Positions 1 to 9,495 are shown, counted from the first letter of the stretch. The stretch: DNA of 64,000 bases from Dyadobacter beijingensis DSM 21582 (GCF_000382205.1 NZ_KB907787.1:969176-1033175); one strand, 5' to 3'. Notes: generated from the sequence alone by a model not told the origin. Translations and numbers: made by a program.

Positions 1-41
1 CAACGTGGCTACTAATGGGTTATTTATGTAAATTTGATACA

Positions 42-629
42 ATGAACAATCTCTTCCCGATATTCCTGAAACTCGAAAACCTGCACACGCTCATTGTGGG
101 CGGCGGCTATGTAGGTTTGGAAAAAATAACCGCAGTGCTGGACAATGCGCCGCTTGCCCGCGTGACGCTTGTAGCACCCGAAATCCGGGATGAAATCCGC
201 GACATTGCCGCAGCCAATTCCCGAATAAATCTAATTGCGCGTAAGTTTGAAGACAGCGATCTCGCCGAAAAGGACCTGGTGATCGTCGCGACGAATGATA
301 AGGAAGAAAACCGGCGGATCTGGGAAACGGCCCGCGCCCGCCATATGCTCGCCAATGTGGCCGATACGCCTGATATCTGCGATTTTTACCTCTCTTCGGT
401 GGTCCGTAAAGGGAACCTGAAAGTGGCTATTTCTACCAACGGCATGTCGCCGACGTTCGCTAAACGCCTCAAAGAAGTCCTCGGCGAAGCGCTCCCCGAT
501 AACCTGGATCAAGCCATGGAACAGCTCAAAGCGGTGCGCGAAATGCTGAAAGGTGATTTCGCATCCAAGGTCGACGAGCTGAACCGCATTACCGCCGTTT
601 TGACAGGAAAGAAAAAAGATGCTCCCTGA
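42..629 (+). CDS. Precorrin-2 dehydrogenase / sirohydrochlorin ferrochelatase-type protein (Met8p/CysG N-terminal family)
   Basis: Soluble enzyme of siroheme synthesis: it oxidises precorrin-2 to sirohydrochlorin with NAD, and many relatives also insert the iron. A Rossmann nucleotide site, LIVGGGYVGLEKI, lies at about residues 17-29. It is followed by VATNDKEEN and by the family segment VRKGNLKVAISTNGMSP, so the order of elements fits Met8p/CysG-N. The 195 residues match a stand-alone enzyme without the CobA methyltransferase domain. An in-frame ATG exists 27 nt upstream at 15, but MNNLFPIFLKLE is the usual N-terminus of the family, so I chose 42. Siroheme serves sulfite or nitrite reductase; partner genes would lie to the left of the window. 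The family call is firm, while the ferrochelatase activity is only inferred. Confidence 0.88.
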   Translation: MNNLFPIFLKLENLHTLIVGGGYVGLEKITAVLDNAPLARVTLVAPEIRDEIRDIAAANSRINLIARKFEDSDLAEKDLVIVATNDKEENRRIWETARARHMLANVADTPDICDFYLSSVVRKGNLKVAISTNGMSPTFAKRLKEVLGEALPDNLDQAMEQLKAVREMLKGDFASKVDELNRITAVLTGKKKDAP

Positions 630-754
630 CGCCGCTTAAATCGCTTTTTTGAACAATAAAAAAGGATTTTAGGGTGTTTTTAGGAAGATAATTTGCTAAA
701 ATGGTGAAGTGCCGCTCCACGGTTTCGGTATTTTGCACGTATTAAGTATATTCT

Positions 755-788
755 TTTGTTTTTATACAACCAATGCCGCTTAAATTTG
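755..788 (+). promoter_or_regulatory. Candidate Bacteroidetes-type promoter for the first Sus-like operon
   Basis: TAAATTTG at 781-788 matches the -7 consensus TAnnTTTG exactly. TTTG at 755-758 could be the -33 element, but the 22-nt gap is at the long end. Transcription would start near 795 and leave a leader of about 115 nt before the SusC start. Confidence 0.35.
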
Positions 789-825
789 TCACCGGTGGTG
801 GTAGAATGTTTTCGCTTTTCGGGCG

Positions 826-839
826 ATAATACGTATTAT
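826..839. repeat. 14-bp perfect palindrome in the SusC leader (possible operator)
   Basis: ATAATACGTATTAT is its own reverse complement. It lies 72 nt before the SusC start and downstream of the candidate promoter, where a repressor dimer could bind. No regulator gene is adjacent, so its role is only a suggestion. Confidence 0.35.
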
Positions 840-911
840 TGAATTGATTAAATTTTAAAACCGCCTCAGGCGGACGGACAGTTATTTGGGGTTAGACTTA
901 TACTTATTTAT

Positions 912-3900
912 ATGAATCTTTTCTATCGGATCAGTGGCCAGAGTCGGCTTATTGTGTTGCTCCTGGGTGTTTTCTTTCTGTCCGTTTGCACTTCTCCGTT
1001 TTCCTCCTTTGCATTTGCCGCCGATATCGACATCCGGGGCGTGGTGAAAAGCAGCACCGGCGAGCCGCTGATCGGGTCCACCGTGCGCGTGAAGGGTTTG
1101 CAAAAGGGTACGGTCACCAATGAAAAAGGCGAGTTCGTGTTACAGGACGTGAGCGACAATGCCACGCTCGTGATCACGATGATCGGCTTTTTGCCCAAAG
1201 AGGTGAAAGCCGCCCGGAGCATGTCCATCGAGCTCGTGGAAGACGCCGTCGGCTTGCAGGATGTCGTAGTCACGGGTTTCCAGCAGATTAATAAAGATAA
1301 GTTCACAGGCTCGGCCGTTACGCTCAAAACCGACGACGTGAAGATCGACGGCTTACCGGACGTCAGCCGGATGCTCGAAGGCCGCGCCGCCGGTGTGTCG
1401 ATCCAGAACGTGTCGGGTACATTCGGGGCAGCTCCCAAAATCCGTATCCGCGGCGCCACGTCACTGAACGGGGCCAACAAGCCATTGTGGGTGATCGACG
1501 GCGTGGTGCAGGAGGATATTGTGAATATTTCAAACGACCAGCTTTCGAGCGGCGACCCAACAACCTTGCTGGGCTCGGCCGTAGCAGGCCTTAACCCGAA
1601 CGATATTGAAACTTTCGATATCCTGAAAGACGCCGCCGCGGCTGCATTGTACGGCGCACGGGCCATGAACGGGGTAATCGTGATCACGACGAAAAAGGGG
1701 AAGAGCGGCAAGCCGGTCATTACTTATTCGGGTAATTTCAGTACGCAGCTGGTGCCTTCTTACCGCAATTTCAACATCATGAACTCAGCCCAGCAAATGT
1801 CCGTGCTGGGTAACCTCGAACGCAATGGCTACCTGAATACCGATATTTTGTCCAAACCGGATTATGGCGTGTATGGTAAAATGTATAACCTGATCCAGGT
1901 CGGCGACGATCAAGGCAATTTCGACCTGAAAAACCTGCCGGAGGCACGCCGCGATTTCCTGCTCGGTTACGCCAAGTCCAACACCGATTGGTTTGATGTC
2001 CTTTTTAAACAAAATTTCATTCACGAACACTCGCTCAGCGTTTCGTTCGGTACCGAGAAATCCAGCTCGTATGCGTCGGTGAGTTACCTCGACGATAATG
2101 GCTGGACGATCGCCGACAAGGTGAAGCGGTACACCCTTAATTTTAACAACAATTACCAGCTTTCCGACCGCCTGAGCATCGGGCTGACGACACTTGCATC
2201 AGTTCGTCGGCAGCAGGCACCGGGCTCGCTGAGCCGCCGGAGCAACCCGGTGGAAGGCAAGTACGACCGCGATTTCGACATTAACCCATTCAGCTACGCG
2301 CTGAACACGAGCCGTACGCTCACCGCTTACGACCAGAACGGCAACCTCGAATATTTCCGCCGCAACTTCGCCCCATTCAACATTATTTCCGAGCTCGCGA
2401 ACAACAGGATCAACCTCACGCTGGCCGATATCAAGCTGCAGGGCAATTTGTCCTACAAAATAACGGACCATTTCAGCTACGACTTCCTCGGCGCATTGCG
2501 GTACATTCAAACCGGCCGCGAACACATGATCACCGAGCATAGCAACATGGCCAATGCCTACCGTGCGGCGGACAATTCCACCATCGCATTAGCAAACAAA
2601 TACCTCTATACCGACCCCGACGTGCCCAATGCAAACCCCGTGGTGGTGCTGCCGAGCGGCGGTTTTTACAACCGGAACGAGGACCAGATGCTGTTCTATA
2701 ATGTACGGAACAACCTGCGTTTTAACCAGAAATTCCGGGAGCGGCACGAGGTAAATGCGCTCGTGGGGCAGGAAGTGAAATTTACCAACCGCCAGAATTC
2801 CAATAATACCGGTTACGGCTTCCAGTACGATCAGGGAGGAACACCCTTCGTAGATTACCGCATTTTGAAACAAACCATCGAAACCAACTTCCAGTATTAT
2901 GGAATGCAAATGGATTACGAGCGGTTCGCGGCATTTTACGGCAGCCTGGGTTACACGCTGGACGACAAGTATAACCTTACCGGCTATGTCCGTTACGATG
3001 GTTCCAACCGCTTCGGTAAATCCGCCATTGCGCGCTGGCTGCCTACCTACACCGTTGCCGGTTCCTGGAACTTCGATCGCGAGAATTTTTTCAAAAACCT
3101 GAAATGGCTGAGCATGGGCCGTCTGCGCCTCAGCTACGGGCTTTCGGCGGATACAGGCCCTGCTACCAACGCAGCGGTGTTGCTGCAAAGCATTATCACG
3201 CGTCGGCCTTATGCCGACGAGAAGGAATCGGCCATTCAGCTGGCTTCGCTGCAGAATACCGAGCTTACCTGGGAGAAATTATACAGCGGTAACGTCGGCC
3301 TCGATGTGGGTTTGTTTGCCAACCGCATCAATTTCACACTGGACGCGTACGTCCGCAACAGCTTCGACCTGATCGACCAGATCAAAACGTCGGGTATAGG
3401 CGGGCAGATCTACAAAGTGGCCAACTATGCCGATATGGAATCGTACGGCGCCGACTTTTCGGTGGATGGGGTGCTTTTCAAAAACCGCGACTGGGATTTT
3501 CGCTCGCGCATTACATTCGGCTACTCGCACACGCTCATTACCAGCGTGGACAACAGCCCCGGTATTTTCGACCTCGTGAAGGCGGAAGGCGCCAATGTGC
3601 AGGGCAAGCCGGTACGCAGCCTTTTCTCGATCGATTACCGTGCTCTGAACCCCAAAACCGGTGTGCCGATATTCCTGAACGAGAATGGCGAAGTGAGCTC
3701 GGATGTGTACTTGCAGGACCAGAACGTGCAGTATCTCAAATATGAAGGGCCGGTAGACCCGCCGTTTACAGGTGGTTTTAACAATACACTGACCTACAAA
3801 GGGCTCACAATGAACGTATTCTTTACCTACCAGGCCGGCAACAAGATCCGCCTTAATCCATTGTTCCGCGGCTCGTTCAGCGATTTGGATGCAATGCCGA

Positions 3901-4271
3901 AAGAGTTTCTCGACCGCTGGGTAATGTCCGGCGACGAGCAGGTACCGGCCAAGCCGTCCATTTCGGACCAGTTGGAGCTGCTTTATTTGCAAGGCACTTA
4001 TCCCTACAACATTTATAACTACTCCACGGAGCGCGTGGCGAAGGGCGATTTTGTGCGGTTGAAGTCGGTGTCGCTGGCGTATAAGCTGCCTTTGCAGGTG
4101 ATTTCAAAGTATGGTTTCAAAGCGGCAAGCATTCAGGTGTCGTCGATCAACCCCTGGCTGATCTATTCGGACAAGAAGCTGAAAGGGCAGGACCCAGAGT
4201 TTTTTAACTCCGGTGGTGTGGCGCAGCCGATCCAGAAGCAGTTTACGGTTGCATTGAAACTGACGTTGTAA
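912..4271 (+). CDS. SusC/RagA-family TonB-linked outer-membrane protein
   Basis: Outer-membrane barrel of a SusCD import complex; it takes up an oligomeric nutrient with energy from TonB. The 1119 residues begin with a signal peptide (cleavage probably after SSFAFA, near residue 37). A carboxypeptidase-regulatory-like beta domain follows at about 39-115 (IRGVVKSSTGEPLIGSTVRV). Next comes the plug, with the SusC hallmarks VVVTGF, LEGRAAGVSIQNVSG, PLWVIDGVV and DILKDAAAAALYGARAMNGVIVIT, and then a long barrel. The end, VALKLTL, lacks the terminal aromatic residue common in barrels. It starts a tight + strand operon with SusD, a zinc metallohydrolase and a DUF4302 protein. No sigma/anti-sigma pair or glycoside hydrolase is adjacent, so the substrate cannot be named. 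Confidence 0.95.
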   Translation: MNLFYRISGQSRLIVLLLGVFFLSVCTSPFSSFAFAADIDIRGVVKSSTGEPLIGSTVRVKGLQKGTVTNEKGEFVLQDVSDNATLVITMIGFLPKEVKAARSMSIELVEDAVGLQDVVVTGFQQINKDKFTGSAVTLKTDDVKIDGLPDVSRMLEGRAAGVSIQNVSGTFGAAPKIRIRGATSLNGANKPLWVIDGVVQEDIVNISNDQLSSGDPTTLLGSAVAGLNPNDIETFDILKDAAAAALYGARAMNGVIVITTKKGKSGKPVITYSGNFSTQLVPSYRNFNIMNSAQQMSVLGNLERNGYLNTDILSKPDYGVYGKMYNLIQVGDDQGNFDLKNLPEARRDFLLGYAKSNTDWFDVLFKQNFIHEHSLSVSFGTEKSSSYASVSYLDDNGWTIADKVKRYTLNFNNNYQLSDRLSIGLTTLASVRRQQAPGSLSRRSNPVEGKYDRDFDINPFSYALNTSRTLTAYDQNGNLEYFRRNFAPFNIISELANNRINLTLADIKLQGNLSYKITDHFSYDFLGALRYIQTGREHMITEHSNMANAYRAADNSTIALANKYLYTDPDVPNANPVVVLPSGGFYNRNEDQMLFYNVRNNLRFNQKFRERHEVNALVGQEVKFTNRQNSNNTGYGFQYDQGGTPFVDYRILKQTIETNFQYYGMQMDYERFAAFYGSLGYTLDDKYNLTGYVRYDGSNRFGKSAIARWLPTYTVAGSWNFDRENFFKNLKWLSMGRLRLSYGLSADTGPATNAAVLLQSIITRRPYADEKESAIQLASLQNTELTWEKLYSGNVGLDVGLFANRINFTLDAYVRNSFDLIDQIKTSGIGGQIYKVANYADMESYGADFSVDGVLFKNRDWDFRSRITFGYSHTLITSVDNSPGIFDLVKAEGANVQGKPVRSLFSIDYRALNPKTGVPIFLNENGEVSSDVYLQDQNVQYLKYEGPVDPPFTGGFNNTLTYKGLTMNVFFTYQAGNKIRLNPLFRGSFSDLDAMPKEFLDRWVMSGDEQVPAKPSISDQLELLYLQGTYPYNIYNYSTERVAKGDFVRLKSVSLAYKLPLQVISKYGFKAASIQVSSINPWLIYSDKKLKGQDPEFFNSGGVAQPIQKQFTVALKLTL

Positions 4272-4305
4272 CAGGGTAATGGTGAGGATGATACATTTTT
4301 CAGAT

Positions 4306-5775
4306 ATGAAAGCCATCAAAAGATATAAAAAACTGATACTGATCCTCCCGCTGCTGGCGCTGGCCGGATGCGAGGATTTCCTTTCCAAAGAGCCGGATAG
4401 CACGCGGGCGATCATCAACACGCCGAAGCAGGTGTCGCAACTACTCACTACCGCTTATCCACAGGCCGGGTACATTGTGTTTTCGGAAGGGATGAGTGAT
4501 AATGTAGCCGACAAAGGCCAGGGGCAGGACGACAAAACCAACCGCGGATCTTTCCTTTTTGAAATAGTGGAGGCCACGGTAGACGAGCAGGATTCGCCCG
4601 ACCAGTACTGGGCCGAATGCTACCGCGCCATTTCCGTGGCGAACGAAGCCCTGGACATTATCAGCAAAATGCCGAACCCGGCCGAGTACAATGCCCAGAA
4701 AGGCGAGGCGCTGCTGGCCCGTGCCTATGCGCATTTTATGCTTGTAAACTACTACTGCCAGTTTTTCGACCCGCAGGCAACCAACGACAGCCCCGGCATT
4801 CCGTACGTGACGGTGCCCGAGGATGTGGTGATCAAACAATACGAGCGCGGCACGGTAGCAGGCGTGTACCAGGCCATCGAAGCGGATTTGCTCGAAGGGC
4901 TTCCGCTCATCAGCGACGGTACTTACACGGTACCGAAGTACCATTTCAACCTGGCGGCGGCCAATGCTTTTGCCAGCCGTTTTTACCTGGTTAAAAAGGA
5001 TTACCAAAAAGTATTGCAATACGCCAATGCGGCCATTCCGGGGAGTTTTGCCGAAAACATGCGCCCCTGGAATACCACTTATTCCAGCATGTCGCCGGCA
5101 GAATTGTTCAACATTTATTCCCGTGCAACGGAGAATGCCAATCTGCTGCTCGTTGAAACCTCTTCGACTTACGGACGTTACGTGGCCAGCTACCGTTACG
5201 GCATGACTTACGCCAAATGGCAGGAGATTTCGGCCAGCGAGCAGGCAATTGCCGGTAATGCAAGCTGGGCATTTCCGCTGTATTACCGGGGAGATAACAA
5301 CTATTTTATCCCCAAACTAACCGAATATTTCGTTCGCGAGTCGGTGAATGCGGAGATCGGTCTTCCTTATGTGATGCTGCCGGCATTTACCGTGGAGGAA
5401 GTGCTCTTCAACCGCATCGAGGCGAATGCGTACCTGAATAATACCACCGCATCTCTGGCCGACCTCAACACCTATGTGAGCAAGCGCGTGTCCAATTACG
5501 ACGCGGCCACGCACAGGGTTACCGCTACCAGTCTGAACAGTTATTTCAGGACGGGAAACGCCCGCAACAACATCATCGAGGCGGTGCTCGCATTCAAGCG
5601 CGTGGAGTTTGTGCAGGAAGGTATGCGCTGGTTCGATATCCAGCGTTACAAACGTGCGGTGACGCATACCACCCGCGCGGGCTCGGTGATTTCCGTGCCG
5701 GCCGGAGATCCCCGCCGCGTTTTGCAGATCCCACAGACTGCCGCCATTTCAGGTATTCAACAGAATCCAAGATAA
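4306..5775 (+). CDS. RagB/SusD-family nutrient-binding lipoprotein
   Basis: Surface lipoprotein that closes over the SusC barrel and captures substrate. From the ATG at 4306 the signal peptide ends in the lipobox LALAGC with Cys22 as the lipidated residue. An upstream in-frame start at 4279 would bury the signal sequence behind nine residues, so I reject it. SusD features are visible: the early RAIINTPKQV region, helical TPR-like stretches (AYAHFMLVNYYCQF), and the late EFVQEGMRWFDIQRYKRAV block typical of the family C-terminus. Its 489 residues are normal for the family. It follows SusC by 34 nt and precedes the metallohydrolase by 14 nt, in keeping with one transcript. Confidence 0.94.
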   Translation: MKAIKRYKKLILILPLLALAGCEDFLSKEPDSTRAIINTPKQVSQLLTTAYPQAGYIVFSEGMSDNVADKGQGQDDKTNRGSFLFEIVEATVDEQDSPDQYWAECYRAISVANEALDIISKMPNPAEYNAQKGEALLARAYAHFMLVNYYCQFFDPQATNDSPGIPYVTVPEDVVIKQYERGTVAGVYQAIEADLLEGLPLISDGTYTVPKYHFNLAAANAFASRFYLVKKDYQKVLQYANAAIPGSFAENMRPWNTTYSSMSPAELFNIYSRATENANLLLVETSSTYGRYVASYRYGMTYAKWQEISASEQAIAGNASWAFPLYYRGDNNYFIPKLTEYFVRESVNAEIGLPYVMLPAFTVEEVLFNRIEANAYLNNTTASLADLNTYVSKRVSNYDAATHRVTATSLNSYFRTGNARNNIIEAVLAFKRVEFVQEGMRWFDIQRYKRAVTHTTRAGSVISVPAGDPRRVLQIPQTAAISGIQQNPR

Positions 5776-5789
5776 GAAGCCATTGAATT

Positions 5790-6722
5790 ATGAAAATGCT
5801 ATTTAAACATATCACTTCCTGCATGGTAGCCGCGCTGCTTTTCAGCACGACGTTAACCTCTTGTAAAGAAGAAGACATCGGGAATGTGGACGATATCCCA
5901 GGCCTGGGAGGGGACCAGTACGCGAAAGGGCCGATCGATAAATGGATCGAGGACAGCCTCGTGGCGCCTTATAATATTTCGGCCAAGTACAAATGGGACC
6001 AGTTCGAGTTCGGTAACCTGACCAAGAACCTCGTCCCGCCCGACGAAGCGCAGGTGGTGCCGTTGCTGAGCACGATCCGCAAAGCATGGACGAACCCGTA
6101 CGTGGAAGAGGCCGGAAAGGTGTTTTATAATAAATATTCGCCCAAATTCTTCATTCTCTCGGGTAGTAACGAATACAATTCCGAAGGCTCGGTAACGCTC
6201 GGAACGGCGGAAGGCGGCCGGAAGGTGATTTTGTATGGGGTGAATTTATTTAAAATCAAAGGAATGGCGGGTTACGATCCGGGCAAGGATTCGTCGTTTG
6301 TGAAAGACTGGTTCCTGCACACGATCCACCACGAATTCGGGCATATCCTGCATCAGACCGTGCTCTACCCGGTGGAGTACAAAAACATTTCCAAAGCCTA
6401 TTACCAGGGCGGAAACTGGATCAACTGGAGTGATGCGGATGCACGCCGCGATGGCTTTATCACAGCTTACAGTTCGTCGGCATTTGACGAGGATTTTGTG
6501 GAAATGATCGCGATGATGCTTACGGAAGGCAAGGTTGGGTTCGAAAAACTGGTGAATTCCATTCCAGAAGGTACCAGCCCGCACGGTGTAACAAAGGCAC
6601 AGGCGCAGGCAGCATTGCGGCAAAAAGAGGCTATTATTGTGGCTTATTACAAGAATACCTGGAAAATTGATTTTTACAGTCTGCAAAAACGGGTGCGGAC
6701 TTCGATGAATAAACTTTTTTAA
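5790..6722 (+). CDS. Substrate import-associated zinc metallohydrolase lipoprotein
   Basis: Predicted cell-surface or periplasmic lipoprotein with a zinc-peptidase active site. The signal peptide ends in LTSC (Cys25). The gluzincin motif HEFGH sits at residues 181-185 within HTIHHEFGHILHQ, where the two His residues would bind zinc and Glu would be catalytic. A further acidic segment, FDEDFVEMIAMML, about 50 residues downstream could give the third ligand. I recognise the family that accompanies SusC/SusD and DUF4302 genes in Bacteroidetes. The real substrate is not known to me, but peptide or protein cleavage during import is plausible. It sits between SusD (14 nt) and the DUF4302 gene (6 nt), so co-expression is very likely. 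Confidence 0.85.
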   Translation: MKMLFKHITSCMVAALLFSTTLTSCKEEDIGNVDDIPGLGGDQYAKGPIDKWIEDSLVAPYNISAKYKWDQFEFGNLTKNLVPPDEAQVVPLLSTIRKAWTNPYVEEAGKVFYNKYSPKFFILSGSNEYNSEGSVTLGTAEGGRKVILYGVNLFKIKGMAGYDPGKDSSFVKDWFLHTIHHEFGHILHQTVLYPVEYKNISKAYYQGGNWINWSDADARRDGFITAYSSSAFDEDFVEMIAMMLTEGKVGFEKLVNSIPEGTSPHGVTKAQAQAALRQKEAIIVAYYKNTWKIDFYSLQKRVRTSMNKLF

Positions 6723-6728
6723 TGCCAG

Positions 6729-8033
6729 ATGAATAGATCATTATTATACCTGCTCTTTCTGACCACTGTTTTCTTCTCCTGCGAAAACAGCGACGACACG
6801 GTGTTTGAGGAATCGGCGGATGTGCGTTTGAATGCGGCATTGGCATCTTACGAAAAGCAGCTCGTGGAGGCTCCCTACGGCTGGAATGCGGTCATTTACC
6901 CCGGTGGCGGAGGCAGTTATGGTTTCTATTTCAAATTCGACGATAAAAACCGGGTGACGATGTATTCCGACTTTGCGGATGCTTCGGCGGCAAAGTCCAA
7001 GGAAAGCAGCTACCGCCTGAAAGCAATGCAAACGCCTTCCCTCATTTTCGATACCTACTCCTACCTGCACGTGCTGGCCGATCCCGACGAGAGCGTCAAC
7101 AACGGCACGCGCGGCGAAGGGTTGAAATCCGATTTTGAATTCAGCATTTTCCCCGATTCGGTGAAAACCGACGTGATTACGCTTGTAGGCCGTAAAAACC
7201 AGAGCCGCCTCGTGCTCACCAAGGCCACGCAGGCTCAGGCGACCGCCTACACCAATGGGGATCTCGCAAAAGGACTTTTGTTCAATAACATTGCCAAGTA
7301 CCAGCCCTATTTCAAGCGCATTACATTGGGCGCCAATACGTACGAGCTCGTTGTCAACCAGGCAACCCGGACAATCAAAATGACGTGGCTCAATGGCAGC
7401 TCGCCGAGGACATTTACCACCAGCTACTACTTTAACCAGTTGGGTGTGGTGTTCGTATCGCCGCTCGTGAACGGCTCGCAAACGATCACGGGCTTTGGCA
7501 ACATTACCTGGAATGCCAACACGACGCAGCTCGGACTCACAGGCGGCGGTGCCAACGGGACCGTCGTGAGTGCGATCAAGCCTTTGTCGACGGACCTGGC
7601 CGCTTCGAAAAGATGGTGGCAGACGCCCATCGAGTCGGGTGGCGACTGGCGCTCCTCGACCGGCTTCCACGTGAATGGCGTCGACGATGCATTCAAAGTA
7701 GCCGATTTGAAATCCGACGAATCGATATTCGCATTTTATGTTTATCAGCCCGGCGTAAGCTCCCGAAACGACCTGTTTGCGCCGATTTTCTTCGACGGCG
7801 AAAACATATTTCTTGATTACGGCCACGCACCGGCGCCGCCGACATTTACTTCCGACGGAAGAGCGGTATTCACCTCGGCGGGCACCTATGGCACCATTCC
7901 GGCAACGGGAGCAGCGGCAGAATCTGCGAAGCTGCTTTATGATCCGGCCGGTTTTTACCTGATCCAGACATCCGAAACCACCTACGACATGGTAAGTGCC
8001 AAGGATGCGAAATCGTGGATTACCTGGGAATAG
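6729..8033 (+). CDS. DUF4302 domain lipoprotein
   Basis: Function unknown. The 434-residue protein starts with a lipoprotein signal (FFSC, Cys18). It continues with the DUF4302 pattern: LNAALASYEKQLVEAPYGWN, then YGFYFKFDDKNRVTMYSDF. That opening resembles the start of surface proteins built from beta-sheet repeats, and the rest is rich in short beta-like stretches with Gly, Ser and Thr. It is the last gene of the Sus-like operon, 6 nt after the metallohydrolase, and ends 25 nt before a strong terminator. By position it is probably an accessory surface binder of the same substrate as the SusCD pair. Family recognition is from memory, and the role is inference. Confidence 0.8.
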   Translation: MNRSLLYLLFLTTVFFSCENSDDTVFEESADVRLNAALASYEKQLVEAPYGWNAVIYPGGGGSYGFYFKFDDKNRVTMYSDFADASAAKSKESSYRLKAMQTPSLIFDTYSYLHVLADPDESVNNGTRGEGLKSDFEFSIFPDSVKTDVITLVGRKNQSRLVLTKATQAQATAYTNGDLAKGLLFNNIAKYQPYFKRITLGANTYELVVNQATRTIKMTWLNGSSPRTFTTSYYFNQLGVVFVSPLVNGSQTITGFGNITWNANTTQLGLTGGGANGTVVSAIKPLSTDLAASKRWWQTPIESGGDWRSSTGFHVNGVDDAFKVADLKSDESIFAFYVYQPGVSSRNDLFAPIFFDGENIFLDYGHAPAPPTFTSDGRAVFTSAGTYGTIPATGAAAESAKLLYDPAGFYLIQTSETTYDMVSAKDAKSWITWE

Positions 8034-8058
8034 AAGGCATTCCAAATAGCCGTTCAAC

Positions 8059-8090
8059 AAAAAAGCACTCCCGCCCAGGAGTGCTTTTTT
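8059..8090. terminator. Bidirectional rho-independent terminator between the two Sus-like units
   Basis: Stem GCACTCC (8065-8071) and GGAGTGC (8078-8084) with a 6-nt loop, flanked by A6 on the left and T6 on the right, so it can stop transcripts from both sides. It lies between the stop codons of the convergent DUF4302 and SusD genes. Confidence 0.9.
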
Positions 8091-8107
8091 GTGTTTTAAT
8101 ACAAATC

Positions 8108-9481
8108 TTAATTATAACCTGCATTCTGGACGAGCTGCTTGTTGACATCCATTTCGCGTTGCGGGATCGGCATGATGAGTTTCGGCGAATTGTAAGGTAG
8201 TGCGCCCACATTCTGGCGCGTGCGCTTGGCATCGTGGAGCGTATGCCCTTCAAATGCCAGTTCCAGGTGCCGCTCTTTCAATACCGACTCGATGGTCGCC
8301 GTAGCAGCCGCTTTCAGGCCGGCGCGGGTGCGGATGGCATTCAGGTCGGCCAGGGGCGCGGCGCCTGTCTGCGTGTTCAGGCGTAGGTTCGCCTCCGCGC
8401 GCGTGAGGTACATTTCGGCCAGGCGGAATTGCAGCACATTACCAAATTTGTCGAGGTGTTTCTGGGTAAACGTGTTGTTGGTGCTCACAAAAAATGCCCC
8501 GCGCTTGTCGCCCGCCTCGTAAAGGCTTCTGTGCTTCGCCAGCACGCGGATATCACCCCGGCCGGCCGTGCCGGGAATCGACGAAATGGTCGTGCCGAAG
8601 AAGGTATTCATATCGTTCACGCCGTCCTGCTGCGTCACGATCATCGAAAAAATGTACTCGTCCGGGTTGGCGCCGCCATTGTCGAGGAATGTGAAAAACA
8701 GCGATTCAAACGCCGTGTTAAGCGAAAAGTCGCCGGAAGTGATCACTTCATTGGCCTCGTCGCGAGCTGCCGCATAGTTACCCTGCATTAAATACACCCG
8801 CGAAAGCTGGGCCGAAGCCGCATATTTCGTCGCGTAGAAAGTGTTGCTCTCCGGCAGCAGCGATTTCGCTGTGGTAAGGTCCTCCAAAACCTGCGCATAC
8901 ACTTCCGCAACGGAATTTCTCGCGATTTTATCGGCCTCCGTCACGCCCCTCGTCGGTTTCAGCACGAGCGGCACGCCGGGGTTCGCGCCATTGTCGCCGT
9001 CGCCCCAGGTTTTGGCATATAACCTCACCAGATCAAAATAGATCGATCCGCGGATAAACCGGGCTTCCCCTTCGATCCGTGCGCGCTTGTCCTCGTCGAC
9101 GATCGCCAGTGCAGAAAGCACATTGTTGCACCGGTTGATCGCCACATACGAATCGCGCCAGGTGGTGGTGGCGGTCGCATTGTTGGTGGTCATTTCGTGG
9201 TTGTACATTTCGAGCAGGTTCTGGAAGGTCCCGCCGAAACCGAGCTCGTCGCTGTTGCCCAGGAGCTCGGAGGCATACTGGAATGCGCCGCCGTACACGT
9301 CGATGTCCTGCAAGCCGTCATAGCATCCGATAAGCGTCACCTCCACGTCGCGGGAAGTACCCAGCGCCACATTTTCGTCGATACTCTGGGTCGGCGCCAC
9401 GTCCAGCTTGCTGTTGCAGCCGGTGACGGCCAGCATAGCGGCCAGGAGCGTTGCCGGTAATGTATATCTGTTCTTTTTCAT
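8108..9481 (-). CDS. RagB/SusD-family nutrient-binding lipoprotein (second pair)
   Basis: Partner of the SusC protein encoded just upstream on the same strand. The 457 residues start with a signal peptide ending AVTGC (Cys22). The SusD pattern follows: SRDVEVTLIGCYDGLQD near the N-terminus, the IRGSIYFDLVRLYAKTWGD helix, FRLAEMYLTRAEANLRLN, and the C-terminal VLKERHLELAFEGHTLHDAKR block with PIPQREMDVN. This last signature, with Pro-Ile-Pro and Glu-Arg, is typical. It follows SusC by 14 nt, so the two are co-transcribed from the promoter at 12636-12666 and end at the shared terminator. No enzyme gene accompanies this pair. Confidence 0.95.
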   Translation of the reverse strand: MKKNRYTLPATLLAAMLAVTGCNSKLDVAPTQSIDENVALGTSRDVEVTLIGCYDGLQDIDVYGGAFQYASELLGNSDELGFGGTFQNLLEMYNHEMTTNNATATTTWRDSYVAINRCNNVLSALAIVDEDKRARIEGEARFIRGSIYFDLVRLYAKTWGDGDNGANPGVPLVLKPTRGVTEADKIARNSVAEVYAQVLEDLTTAKSLLPESNTFYATKYAASAQLSRVYLMQGNYAAARDEANEVITSGDFSLNTAFESLFFTFLDNGGANPDEYIFSMIVTQQDGVNDMNTFFGTTISSIPGTAGRGDIRVLAKHRSLYEAGDKRGAFFVSTNNTFTQKHLDKFGNVLQFRLAEMYLTRAEANLRLNTQTGAAPLADLNAIRTRAGLKAAATATIESVLKERHLELAFEGHTLHDAKRTRQNVGALPYNSPKLIMPIPQREMDVNKQLVQNAGYN

Positions 9482-9495
9482 GATTTTTCCAAAAA

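Larger units (their letters stand above)
630..911. other. Intergenic region and leader upstream of the first SusC gene
   Basis: This 282-nt non-coding stretch separates the siroheme gene from the Sus-like operon. It is AT-rich and contains a promoter-like TAAATTTG at 781-788, a 14-bp perfect palindrome at 826-839, and a 6-bp GC stem with a 1-nt centre at 861-873 (CCGCCT/AGGCGG). No ORF of convincing quality is visible. Confidence 0.6.

Noticed and set aside
861..873. GC-rich 6-bp stem in the SusC leader as a terminator
   Set aside because: A single base in the loop cannot form in RNA, and no T-run follows.
6744..8060. Long minus-strand frame (438 codons) opposite the DUF4302 gene
   Set aside because: It lies fully antisense to a gene with a lipoprotein signal and family similarity, and its translation is rich in Arg, Gly and Cys without domain motifs, as expected for an antisense frame in this base composition.
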